Shown: positions 18,664 to 25,227 of the stretch, one piece after another
How positions within the stretch are numbered: the first letter of the stretch is position 1
Layout: each line of letters starts with the position of its first letter
Assembly: GCF_022548875.1 (NCBI RefSeq)
Contig: NZ_JAKZEW010000030.1
Location: forward strand, 9,968 to 56,474
Origin: Glycomyces sp. L485
Lineage (GTDB): Bacteria > Actinomycetota > Actinomycetes > Mycobacteriales > Micromonosporaceae
Length of the DNA stretch: 46,507 nucleotides
Reading direction: 5' to 3'
Made by a program: the position numbers and the translations under genes
Notes under the pieces: model-generated
Told to the model about the DNA's origin: nothing
Databases searched by the model: none
Seen by the model: the letters and a program-made list of their open reading frames with translations, nothing else

Positions 18664-18796
18664 GCCTTTCACCCCTGGTGTTCTTCGTCAGCGCCGCATT
18701 GCCAGCTCATCCGAGCGTACGCCCAACCCTACCGGCGAACCACAACCACCGGGGGACGATATTCACGACTTCGCCAGCTCGGGTCGGCATTACGGA

Positions 18797-18825
18797 TTGT
18801 CGCGGAGTCTGTCGCAGAGTACATT
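18797..18825 (+). promoter_or_regulatory. Promoter TTGTCG-N17-TACATT
   Basis: -35 TTGTCG (18797-18802), 17-bp spacer, -10 TACATT (18820-18825), then 7 nt to the GTG at 18833. This is one of the clearest housekeeping-type leaderless promoters in the window. It is divergent from sepH. Confidence 0.7.
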
Positions 18826-18832
18826 GGCGGAC

Positions 18833-19180
18833 GTGTCGACCGACGGAACCTCTCCATCTTCGCCTGTCCCGTCGTCGGCGTCGCGTGATGCGTTCAAGCG
18901 GGTCAAGCGCTCGCCAGAGCTTCCGGCGCCCGACGCGGTTCAGCTGCGCATGACGCCGATCGCCGCGGGTGGGACTCTGCTGTGGACGATCGCGCTCGTG
19001 TCGGCCCAATTGTTCCGCGACGAACTGGCCGATTCCGGGCGAGAATGGTGGATCGCCTGCGCGTTCAGCGGCGTCGTCCTCGGGATCCTCGGCACGGCCG
19101 TCATGGCGGTCATGGACCGCCGTCACTTCTCGCGCCGCGGACGGGACCCACGGGATTCGTCGGAGCCCTCGTCGTCGTAG
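18833..19180 (+). CDS. DUF2530 family membrane protein
   Basis: A 115-residue protein with a Ser/Pro-rich start and two membrane segments (~45-62 GGTLLWTIALVSAQLF and ~74-95 WWIACAFSGVVLGILGTAV) separated by a short loop with DSGREWW. The tail is basic, then Ser-rich. This matches actinobacterial DUF2530 proteins often found beside the DUF3027 gene; function unknown. GTG at 18833 is leaderless. Its last 21 bp recur 41 bp downstream inside the convergent DUF3027 gene. Confidence 0.8.
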   Translation: MSTDGTSPSSPVPSSASRDAFKRVKRSPELPAPDAVQLRMTPIAAGGTLLWTIALVSAQLFRDELADSGREWWIACAFSGVVLGILGTAVMAVMDRRHFSRRGRDPRDSSEPSSS

Positions 19181-19221
19181 CGCGAGCCGCTCAGAGCTCT
19201 TCGGAGCCCTCGTCGTCGTAG
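19160..19221. repeat. 21-bp direct repeat at facing gene ends
   Basis: Positions 19160-19180 and 19201-19221 are identical (begin TCGGAGCCC, end GTCGTAG), period 41 bp. The first copy ends with the DUF2530 stop codon; the second encodes the acidic tail YDDEGSE of the DUF3027 protein on the other strand. A small tandem duplication is the simplest origin. Confidence 0.8.
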
Positions 19222-19976
19222 ATGGTCTCGGATTGGGCCACGCCCTGCGGGGTGGTGTCGACGTACTCGCTGATCTGCGAGTGGGCGCCGCAGCCGTGAT
19301 CGGCCGAGACGACCCGGCCGTCCTCGGAGGAGAACACGTTCGCGCAGGCGCCGAACGCGACCCGCATGGCCCCGGCCAACGGCATGTAGAAGCCGCAGGT
19401 CCCGCACCGCGCGGGGGCGGGGGCGGCCTCGCTGATCGGCGCGTTCGGGCCGCGGTCGCCGTCGTACCAGCGCTGCGCGGCCTCGGCGCGCCCGTCGCGG
19501 TTGAGGACCCGCTCGCGGCCGACGCCCAGTTCGAGGGTGATGTCCTCGACGGCGTCGTCCTCGGAGTAGATGTACGCGGGCATGAGGCGGTCGTCGTCCT
19601 CGGCGGTGGGCAGGACCTCGCCGGTGCCGACCTCGCCGGCCTCCAGCCGGTCGGACCACGGCACCCACGTCGGCGGGCGCAGTGCTTCGGGACCGGGCAG
19701 CAGCGCGGTCTCCGAGACGGTGGCGACCTTGGCGCGCGGGGCGCGGCTGACCACGACGGCCCAGCGCCAGCCGCGGTAGCCGGCCAGCGTGCAGTCGAAG
19801 TAGTGGGTGACGACCCGGTCGGCCTCGGCTTCCACGCTCAGGTACTCGCCGACGCCGTCACCGGCCTCCTCGGCGGCGTCGCGGGCGAGCTCTACGGCGT
19901 CAGCGCAGATCTTGTCGAGGCGCGGCTTGCGGGTCCGGGACTTGGCTGCTGCGGTGGCGGTTGAGCTCTCAGGCAC
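19191..19976 (-). CDS. DUF3027 family protein with zinc-ribbon-like cysteines
   Basis: A 261-residue soluble protein of the conserved actinobacterial DUF3027 family. The middle contains GYRGWRWAVVVSRAPR and LPTAEDDDRL. The C-terminal part has CGTCGFYMPLAG, then GACANVFS and HGCGAHS, cysteines and histidine arranged as a metal site. Molecular role unknown. GTG at 19976 (MPESSTATAA) lies 7 nt after TATCCT (19984-19989), so leaderless. A longer frame upstream to 20210 lacks this signal and would overlap the mqnB promoter region. The acidic tail contains one copy of the 21-bp repeat. Confidence 0.88.
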   Translation of the reverse strand: MPESSTATAAAKSRTRKPRLDKICADAVELARDAAEEAGDGVGEYLSVEAEADRVVTHYFDCTLAGYRGWRWAVVVSRAPRAKVATVSETALLPGPEALRPPTWVPWSDRLEAGEVGTGEVLPTAEDDDRLMPAYIYSEDDAVEDITLELGVGRERVLNRDGRAEAAQRWYDGDRGPNAPISEAAPAPARCGTCGFYMPLAGAMRVAFGACANVFSSEDGRVVSADHGCGAHSQISEYVDTTPQGVAQSETIYDDEGSEEL

Positions 19977-20045
19977 GTCTCCAAGGATAGGGCAACGTCG
20001 GCGGGACCTCACCGGACGGTGCTCCAAGTGCGATGCGCTACCCGG

Positions 20046-20051
20046 TACGTT
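20046..20051 (+). promoter_or_regulatory. -10 hexamer TACGTT for leaderless mqnB
   Basis: TACGTT, then 7 nt, then the ATG at 20059. Confidence 0.5.
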
Positions 20052-20058
20052 TGATGCC

Positions 20059-20673
20059 ATGCGAATACTCGTCGTGTGCGCGGTGAGCGAGGAGGCGGAG
20101 GCCATCGAGGCCGGCCGGTCGCTCCGCCACGAGCTGGACGTCCTAGTGAGCGGCGTCGGACCCGCCGCCGCGGCGGCGGCCACCGCCCGCGCCCTCGCCG
20201 AGAACGGCACGATGGGGCGCGCCTACGACGTGGTCGTCAACGCCGGCATCTGCGGGGCCTTCAAGGGTCGCGCGGAGGTCGGCGACGTGCTCATCGGCAC
20301 CGACTCGGTCGCCGCCGAGCTCGGTGTGGCGCTCCCGCGGCGGTTCCAGCCGATCGACGAGATCGGCTTCGGCACCAACCGGATCGGCTGCAACACCGTG
20401 CTGACCGTCGCCATGGAGGGCGTGCGGGGCGAGATCCTGACGCTCGCGTCCATCACCGGTTCGGCCGCTCTGGCCGAGAATCTCGCCGGTCGCCACCCCG
20501 AGGCCGTCGGCGAGGCCATGGAGGGCTTCGGGGTGGCGACCGCCGCCCAGCAGGCCGGGCTGCCGTTCGCCGAGATCCGCGCGGTCTCCAACTACGTCGG
20601 CGACCGCGACGTCGCGAAATGGGATTGGTCGGGGGCGCTCAAGTCGCTGACCGGCGCGATCCGGGAGCTGTGA
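20059..20673 (+). CDS. mqnB: Futalosine hydrolase
   Basis: A 204-residue nucleosidase of the purine-nucleoside-phosphorylase/MTAN fold that removes the base from futalosine to give dehypoxanthine futalosine in the alternative menaquinone pathway. Recognisable are MRILVVCAVSEEAEAI, VVNAGICGAF, IGTDSVAAELG, the active-site stretch EAMEGFGVATAAQQAG (ME/EGFG) and IRAVSNYVGDRD. ATG at 20059 is leaderless. mqnD starts 4 bp after its stop, so the two form an operon. Enzymes MqnA, MqnC and MqnE are not in the window. Confidence 0.95.
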   Translation: MRILVVCAVSEEAEAIEAGRSLRHELDVLVSGVGPAAAAAATARALAENGTMGRAYDVVVNAGICGAFKGRAEVGDVLIGTDSVAAELGVALPRRFQPIDEIGFGTNRIGCNTVLTVAMEGVRGEILTLASITGSAALAENLAGRHPEAVGEAMEGFGVATAAQQAGLPFAEIRAVSNYVGDRDVAKWDWSGALKSLTGAIREL

Positions 20674-20677
20674 GCCG

Positions 20678-21517
20678 GTGACCGCGATCCGCCTGGCGCA
20701 CTCCCCGTGCCCGAACGACACCTTCATCCACCACGCGTGGACGGCCGGGCTGCTCGACGCCGCACCCGAGGTGGAGCTCACGTTCGCCGACATCGACATC
20801 ACCAACACCGCTTGCGCGCGCGGCGATTTCGATGTCGCGAAGGTCTCCTATGCGGCGCTGCCGTACCTCGGCGACCAATGGCGGCTGCTTCCGGCCGGCG
20901 GCGCGCTCGGGCGCGGCTGCGGGCCGCTCGTGCTCACGGCCGGGCGGTCCGGCCTCAACGGCGCGACGATCGCCGTGCCGTCGGACCGGTCCACGGCGTT
21001 CCTGCTGTTCAACCTGTGGATGGACTCGCTCGGCGGCAGGGACGTCCGGATCGAGGTCGTGCCTTTCGACCAGATCATGCCGGCCGTCCGCTCCGGACGG
21101 TTCGACGCCGGGCTGGTCATCCACGAGGCGCGCTTCACCTACCGCGAGTACGGCCTGGAGCGCCTGGTGGACCTCGGCGAGTGGTGGGAGGGGAGCGTCG
21201 GTCTCCCGATCCCGCTTGGCGCGATCGTCGCCAAGTCGCACTTGGACGGCGAGGCGATCACCGAGACCATCCGGGCCTCACTCGACCATGCGTGGACGCA
21301 CCCCGAGGACAGCCGCGACTACATCGCCGAACACGCCCAAGAGATGTCGCCCGAGGTGTGCCGCAAGCACATCGAGCTGTACGTCAACGAGTTCTCGCGG
21401 GATCTGGGCGAGGAGGGCCGCGCCGCGGTGGAGCGACTGCTCGGCGGCGCGGCGGCGCTGGGCCTCGTCCCCGAAACCCGGATCGCGCCCCCATGGGACG
21501 GACACCCGGACAGCTGA
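20678..21517 (+). CDS. mqnD: 1,4-dihydroxy-6-naphthoate synthase
   Basis: A 279-residue periplasmic-binding-protein-fold lyase that converts cyclic dehypoxanthinylfutalosine to 1,4-dihydroxy-6-naphthoate. The family signature SPCPNDTFIHHAW is at residues ~9-21. Also typical are DIDITNTACARGDFDVAKVSY and FDAGLVIHEARFTY, each read across the expected positions. Start is GTG at 20678, coupled to mqnB with 4 bp between. Gene order mqnB-mqnD-cold-shock gene matches that in Streptomyces. Confidence 0.96.
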   Translation: MTAIRLAHSPCPNDTFIHHAWTAGLLDAAPEVELTFADIDITNTACARGDFDVAKVSYAALPYLGDQWRLLPAGGALGRGCGPLVLTAGRSGLNGATIAVPSDRSTAFLLFNLWMDSLGGRDVRIEVVPFDQIMPAVRSGRFDAGLVIHEARFTYREYGLERLVDLGEWWEGSVGLPIPLGAIVAKSHLDGEAITETIRASLDHAWTHPEDSRDYIAEHAQEMSPEVCRKHIELYVNEFSRDLGEEGRAAVERLLGGAAALGLVPETRIAPPWDGHPDS

Positions 21518-21591
21518 TTCCTCCGGCCGCGGCCACGCTAGGCTTGACGGACCTGTCAGTACAACCCAGACGAGAATTTCGAGGTTGAACG

Positions 21592-21993
21592 GTGCCCAGT
21601 GGCCGAGTGAAGTGGTTCGACGCCGAAAAGGGATTCGGCTTCGTCTCCCGCGACGACGGCGGGAAGGACGTGTTCGTCCACCGTGACGCGCTGCCCGAGG
21701 GCGTCGAGGAGCTCGCCAAGGGCCAGAAGGTCGAGTACAGCATCATCGACACCCGCCGGGGCGTGCAGGCGATGGGCGTCCACCTGGTCGCCACCCCGCA
21801 GGCGGGCCCCGCTGCGGCCGTCGCCGAGAAGCCCAAGCGCTCCCCCGAGGAGCTCAACAGCCTCCTGCAGGACATGATCGGCGTCCTCGAACAGCAGGTC
21901 ATGCCGCCGCTGTCGCGCGGTAAGCGCCCCGACCGCAAGACCGGCGCGAAGATCGCCGAGATGCTCCGCGCCGTCGCCGACGATCTGGGTTAG
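21592..21993 (+). CDS. Cold-shock domain protein with C-terminal extension
   Basis: A 133-residue protein. Residues 1-68 are a cold-shock domain with RNP1-like KGFGFVSRD and RNP2-like DVFVHRDAL, so it binds single-stranded nucleic acid. A basic, helical ~65-residue C-terminal extension (KPKRSPEELNSLLQDMIGV..., GKRPDRKTGAKIAEML) is typical of the actinobacterial CspB-like long form. Start is GTG at 21592 with GAGG 7 nt upstream. A TAGGCT hexamer (21539-21544) suggests a ~40-nt leader, so it has its own promoter after mqnD. Confidence 0.93.
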   Translation: MPSGRVKWFDAEKGFGFVSRDDGGKDVFVHRDALPEGVEELAKGQKVEYSIIDTRRGVQAMGVHLVATPQAGPAAAVAEKPKRSPEELNSLLQDMIGVLEQQVMPPLSRGKRPDRKTGAKIAEMLRAVADDLG

Positions 21994-22024
21994 CTTGCGA
22001 ACCGGCGAGCGGCGCCTCCCGCAG

Positions 22025-22030
22025 TAGGCT
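22025..22030 (+). promoter_or_regulatory. -10 hexamer TAGGCT for leaderless larE
   Basis: TAGGCT, 7 nt, then the GTG at 22038. Confidence 0.5.
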
Positions 22031-22037
22031 TCATCGC

Positions 22038-22877
22038 GTGACCTCCCAAGCTGATCGTTTGAACGCGCTGCTCGACCGGCTTTCCACGCTTCGGTCGCTG
22101 CTGGTCGCCTTCTCCGGCGGCGCCGACTCCGCGTTCCTGCTGGCCGCCGCAGTCCGCACGCTCGGCCCCGAACACGTCGAGGCGGCCACCGCCGTCTCGC
22201 CGTCCCTGCCGTCGAGCGAACTCGACCTCGCCCGCGGCTTCGCGGCCGGCCTCGGCGTCGCCCATCACGCCCCCGCCACCGATGAGCTGTCCCGCCAGGG
22301 CTACCGGCAGAACGCCGGCGACCGCTGCTTCTTCTGCAAGACCGAGCTCATGAGCGTCCTCGGCCCGCTCGCCGAACGGCTCGGCATCGCGGCCGTAGCC
22401 ACCGGCACCAACGCCGACGACGTCGTCGCCGGATTCCGGCCCGGCATCCGCGCGGCCTCCGCGGCCGGGGCGATCACACCGCTGGCCGACGCCGGTCTCA
22501 CCAAGGACCAGATCCGCGCCGTCTCCAGGGAATGGGGCCTGCCGACCTGGGACAAGCCGGCCGCGGCGTGCCTGTCGAGCCGCATCGCCTACGGCGTCGA
22601 GGTGACCGCCGAGGGCCTCGACCGAGTGGCGGCCGCCGAGGCGGCGCTGCGCAGCGCGCTCGAGGCGGCGGGCATTCCGGTGCGGAACCTGCGGGTCCGG
22701 GATCTGGGCGGCGACACCGCGAAGGTCGAGGTCGACTCCGAGCTGCTGGAGGAGGTGGCCGCGCACGGCGAGGTGCTCGCGGCGGTGGAGGGCTTCGCTC
22801 GAGTCCGGCTCGACGAGCATGGGTTCCGGTCGGGCGCGATGAACGAGCTGCTGCCGAACCCCGAGCGGTACCGGTGA
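22038..22877 (+). CDS. larE: LarE family ATP-dependent sulfur transferase
   Basis: A 279-residue PP-loop enzyme. SGGADS (26-31) is the ATP-pyrophosphatase loop. LarE adds sulfur to P2CMN while building the nickel-pincer nucleotide cofactor of lactate racemase and related enzymes. Cys178 in AAACLSSRI aligns by context with the sacrificial Cys176 of the Lactiplantibacillus enzyme. Two further cysteines, C97 and C100 in RCFFCK, could belong to an iron-sulfur type that recycles sulfur; I cannot confirm which. Start GTG at 22038 is leaderless. No larB, larC or larA neighbours are present, so the partner enzyme or true substrate here is open. Confidence 0.88.
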   Translation: MTSQADRLNALLDRLSTLRSLLVAFSGGADSAFLLAAAVRTLGPEHVEAATAVSPSLPSSELDLARGFAAGLGVAHHAPATDELSRQGYRQNAGDRCFFCKTELMSVLGPLAERLGIAAVATGTNADDVVAGFRPGIRAASAAGAITPLADAGLTKDQIRAVSREWGLPTWDKPAAACLSSRIAYGVEVTAEGLDRVAAAEAALRSALEAAGIPVRNLRVRDLGGDTAKVEVDSELLEEVAAHGEVLAAVEGFARVRLDEHGFRSGAMNELLPNPERYR

Positions 22878-22893
22878 ACTGGAGTCGATAAGC

Positions 22894-22994
22894 ACCCGGT
22901 GAGACGGGCCAGCGGTGATCGTCAGTGGAGGATGAGTCCGAAGCGACCGCCTCACCGGGTCCATAACCCCTCGGGAACCCCTCATTCCCCGAGG
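22894..22994 (+). other. Structured region after larE (3' UTR element or small RNA)
   Basis: ACCCGGTGAG (22894-22903) pairs perfectly with CTCACCGGGT (22951-22960). Directly inside, GCGGT (22912-22916) pairs with ACCGC (22946-22950), leaving an 8-nt one-sided bulge and a 29-nt apical loop. A second hairpin follows at once, CCTCGGGAA (22969-22977) with TTCCCCGAGG (22985-22994, one bulged C), which could terminate transcription. No known RNA family was recognised. The gap 22878-23216 holds no ORF I can support. Confidence 0.45.
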
Positions 22995-23051
22995 ACTTCA
23001 CCGTCCGACATCAGCCTGAGCCTGCCCTGAAGCGTTCCTGTCAATTCCCTG

Positions 23052-23096
23052 ACACTACCGTGTTCGCGGCATAACGGTCAGTGTGAACCTGTTCAC
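23052..23096 (+). promoter_or_regulatory. Two adjacent inverted repeats upstream of yidD-like gene
   Basis: ACACTACCGT (23052-23061) pairs with ACGGT-C-AGTGT (23074-23084). Overlapping its end is GTGAAC-CT-GTTCAC (23083-23096), a perfect 14-bp operator-like palindrome. They lie ~120-165 bp before the YidD start. No regulator gene is near. Confidence 0.4.
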
Positions 23097-23216
23097 CTGT
23101 TCGAGGGACGAAACATCCCTAATTGACAGTCGCTACTCTGATCCGGACCGCCCCCTCCCGACCTGTGGCGGCCGCGTCGCTCCCGACCGGTCTCGGAGTC
23201 CGTGTAGAACAGTCCT

Positions 23217-23687
23217 GTGGAACTGTCGGGCTGCTCGAACGCGTACGAGCCGGGATGCTCCAGCGGATGCGGCGTCCCGCTCGAAGCCGCCTGCAATCCG
23301 GGTGGGCCGTGCAATGCCTGTTCGAACTCCTGCGGCGGCACCTCCGACCCCGGACCGTGGGCGGCGGCGCTCGCGGGCGCCCTCGGGTTCGCGCGCCTGG
23401 GGCCAGAGCGGCTGATGCGGGCGAGCACGAGCCATCGGCGGCTGCCGCGCCTGATCGGGCTGCGCGCCATCGCCGCCTACCGGCGTCTGCTCGCGCCGCG
23501 GGTCTCGGTGCGGTGCAGGTACGTGCCGTCCTGCTCGGGGTACGGCTACCGCGCCGTTGCGCGGTACGGGCTGTGGACGGGCGGGCGGCTCGCCGCCGCG
23601 CGGGTGCTCCGCTGCCGGCCCGGAGTGACGCCGGGCACGCAAGATCCGGTCCCGAGAGCATGGCCGAACCGCGAGGCGGACCGCTAA
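23217..23687 (+). CDS. yidD: YidD-family membrane-insertion factor with Cys-rich N-terminal extension
   Basis: A 156-residue protein. Residues ~80-146 match YidD (haemolytic domain): LRAIAAYRRLLAPRVSVRC, YVPSCSGYGYRAVARYG, and ARVLRCRPG with a PGTQDPVP end. YidD assists YidC-dependent membrane-protein insertion at the inner leaflet. Unusually, residues 1-41 carry seven cysteines (C6, C14, C18, C26, C32, C35, C39) with Gly, Pro and Asn, resembling a metal-binding or disulfide-rich segment. Residues ~45-60 are weakly hydrophobic. GTG at 23217 is 6 nt after TAGAAC, suggesting a leaderless start and supporting the extension. It is not beside rnpA or yidC, so it is probably a stand-alone copy. Confidence 0.8.
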   Translation: MELSGCSNAYEPGCSSGCGVPLEAACNPGGPCNACSNSCGGTSDPGPWAAALAGALGFARLGPERLMRASTSHRRLPRLIGLRAIAAYRRLLAPRVSVRCRYVPSCSGYGYRAVARYGLWTGGRLAAARVLRCRPGVTPGTQDPVPRAWPNREADR

Positions 23688-23690
23688 AAT
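23685..23690 (+). promoter_or_regulatory. -10 hexamer TAAAAT overlapping the YidD stop codon
   Basis: TAAAAT begins with the TAA stop of the upstream gene and ends 7 nt before the ATG at 23698. Confidence 0.6.
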
Positions 23691-23697
23691 CCACGCC

Positions 23698-23919
23698 ATG
23701 ACTGATGCGAAGCCGGCCGAGAGTCCGGGCCAGAAGGACGTCCAGACCCGCAGCCGCCCGGTGAAGCCGGGCCACCTGGAGATCGGCGAATTCACCTCCG
23801 GGCACATCGGCGCCACGGCGCCGTTCGGCAACACGGGCTTCCCACTGCCGGTGAAGGACATTCACTACGAGCACGACGAGCCGGCGCCGCCGCGCATCCT
23901 CGAGGACGAGCGGCACTAG
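23698..23919 (+). CDS. Small acidic protein, unknown function
   Basis: A 73-residue soluble protein with no recognised domain. It is polar, with KPAESPGQKD near the start, a Gly/Phe/Thr-rich middle (GEFTSGHIGATAPFGNTGFP) and an acidic-His end (IHYEHDEPAPPRILEDERH). The codon pattern fits coding sequence, it has a leaderless-type TAAAAT-N7-ATG start, and a hairpin terminator follows, so it is probably a real single-gene unit. No membrane segment or signal peptide. Confidence 0.7.
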   Translation: MTDAKPAESPGQKDVQTRSRPVKPGHLEIGEFTSGHIGATAPFGNTGFPLPVKDIHYEHDEPAPPRILEDERH

Positions 23920-23927
23920 CGCGCCGC

Positions 23928-23947
23928 GCCTGCACCGCATTGCAGGC
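23928..23947 (+). terminator. Hairpin terminator after small acidic protein gene
   Basis: GCCTGCA (23928-23934) pairs perfectly with TGCAGGC (23941-23947) across a 6-nt loop, 8 nt after the stop codon. Confidence 0.55.
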
Positions 23948-24022
23948 GATCGCGGTCTTCGTCGGTTGACGCCGAGACCCTTGACAGACCGGGAATACTG
24001 AGGGGAACTTCGTGATCCCTGG

Positions 24023-24054
24023 AACCGGGGCGGACGTTCGCGTCCGTCCCGGTT
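24023..24054 (+). terminator. Strong hairpin with TTCG tetraloop
   Basis: AACCGGGGCGGACG (24023-24036), loop TTCG (24037-24040), complement at 24041-24054 with one G-U pair. It sits between the small-protein gene and the next promoter. It may terminate a short transcript starting in 23948-24010, where no gene is seen. Confidence 0.75.
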
Positions 24055-24126
24055 TGTCGCATGGAGTCGTGATCCGGGGCGGTCCCGGCTTCGGTGCCCG
24101 GGGCAAAACCCGGATACGATTCGCGT

Positions 24127-25104
24127 ATGACATACCCCCCGCAGGGCCAGCCGGGCGACCCTTACCAGCAGCCGCCTCCCGGCGGTTACGCGCCGGGGCA
24201 GGCGGGCCCCGAGTACGGCGTGCAGCCGCCCCAGTACGCGCAGCCGGACACGAGCCAGTCGGGCTACCCCCCACAGCCCGGCTACCCGCCTCAGCCGGGT
24301 TATGCGCCGCAGCCGGGCTACCCCGACCAGTTCGGGCAGTACGGCCCACCGCCGGTCCCGCAGCCCGCAAAGGGCGGCGGTGGAACCGCGATCCTCATCG
24401 TCGTCGTCCTCATCCTCATGATCGGCGGCGGCGTCGCCGGGTACCTCCTGCTCGGCGACGACCAGGACGCCACCACGACCGCCGGTGACGACACCACCGC
24501 CGAGTCGAACGAGGACACCACCGAGCAGGCGCCCTCCGAAGACGACGAGGGCGGGGACGCCCCCGCGCCGGACGGCGAGCACCTGACGGTTTCGTCGCTC
24601 GGGGCGCTGACGCCGCTGCCGGGCGATCCGTGGGTCTACGCGGGCGGACCGGGCACGGCCACCGACCTACAGCAGGACGCGGAGGTCTACTCGATCCAGC
24701 ACACGGACGAATGGATCTCGTTCTTCAGCGTCGGCCTGTTCAGCTCGCCCGACGTCGCCTACGACCCGTCGGACATGGTCGGCAGCGCCGAGGCGGCGAT
24801 ATCGTCGTGGACCGACGAGGACACGGGCGCGTTCGGCGGCGCCGAAGACCTGAGCGTCTCCGACATCGAGTTCACCGAGACCGAGGTCGACGGCCGCCCC
24901 GCTGTCCTCGCCGAGGCGCGCGCCTCATGGGAATCGATCGACAGCACCTCGGACGCGTACGAGGACATCGCGATCCTGGTCGTCGACGTCGACGGCGTCA
25001 ACGCCTTCCTCGGCATCGCCAGCGTCCCCGAGTCGGGCACCGACGCGCGGCAGCAGGCCTTGGACGCGCTGCTGGCCACGAAGTTCGAGGGCGAGTCGGC
25101 CTAG
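24127..25104 (+). CDS. Proline-rich single-TM membrane protein
   Basis: A 325-residue protein. Residues 1-85 are a cytosolic Pro/Gln/Gly/Tyr-rich region with repeated PQPGYPP-type units. Residues ~88-108 (TAILIVVVLILMIGGGVAGYLLL in two parts) are one membrane helix. A Thr/Asp/Glu-rich linker (~110-150) follows, then an extracytoplasmic alpha/beta domain of ~175 residues, with DEWISFFSVGLFSS and AYEDIAILVVDVDGVNAFLGIAS, that looks like the small sensor or lipoprotein-type domains of actinobacterial envelope proteins. Function unknown. ATG at 24127 lies 6 nt after TACGAT (24115-24120), leaderless. An in-frame ATG at 24094 precedes the promoter and is rejected. Confidence 0.82.
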   Translation: MTYPPQGQPGDPYQQPPPGGYAPGQAGPEYGVQPPQYAQPDTSQSGYPPQPGYPPQPGYAPQPGYPDQFGQYGPPPVPQPAKGGGGTAILIVVVLILMIGGGVAGYLLLGDDQDATTTAGDDTTAESNEDTTEQAPSEDDEGGDAPAPDGEHLTVSSLGALTPLPGDPWVYAGGPGTATDLQQDAEVYSIQHTDEWISFFSVGLFSSPDVAYDPSDMVGSAEAAISSWTDEDTGAFGGAEDLSVSDIEFTETEVDGRPAVLAEARASWESIDSTSDAYEDIAILVVDVDGVNAFLGIASVPESGTDARQQALDALLATKFEGESA

Positions 25105-25112
25105 AAACCCGT

Positions 25113-25140
25113 CAGCGCCGCGACGAGCGTCGCGGCGCTG
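25113..25140 (+). terminator. Hairpin terminator after proline-rich membrane protein gene
   Basis: CAGCGCCGCGAC (25113-25124) pairs perfectly with its complement at 25129-25140, loop GAGC, 8 nt after the stop codon. Confidence 0.85.
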
Positions 25141-25176
25141 GAGTCCGGGTCCGGCGTATTGCTGTCGAAGCATTTC

Positions 25177-25208
25177 GGCCCGGCGGCGACCGAGGTCGCC
25201 ACCGGGCC
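25177..25208 (-). terminator. Hairpin terminator after acyl-CoA dehydrogenase gene
   Basis: Stem 25177-25190 with 25195-25208 (GGCCCGG...GGCGAC, one mismatch), 4-nt loop, 19 nt past the stop of the minus-strand gene. With the hairpin at 25113 it insulates the convergent pair. Confidence 0.7.
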
Positions 25209-25227
25209 GGTGGGGCCCGAACGTGTC

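Noticed and set aside
22925-22950. Hammerhead-like string GATGAGTCC followed by GAAG
   Set aside because: It resembles part of the hammerhead core, but stem II cannot form and the GAAA and cleavage-site context are missing.
24240-24340. Short repeats encoding PGYPPQ units as a possible CRISPR or VNTR
   Set aside because: They are in-frame codon repeats of a proline-rich protein with no spacers.
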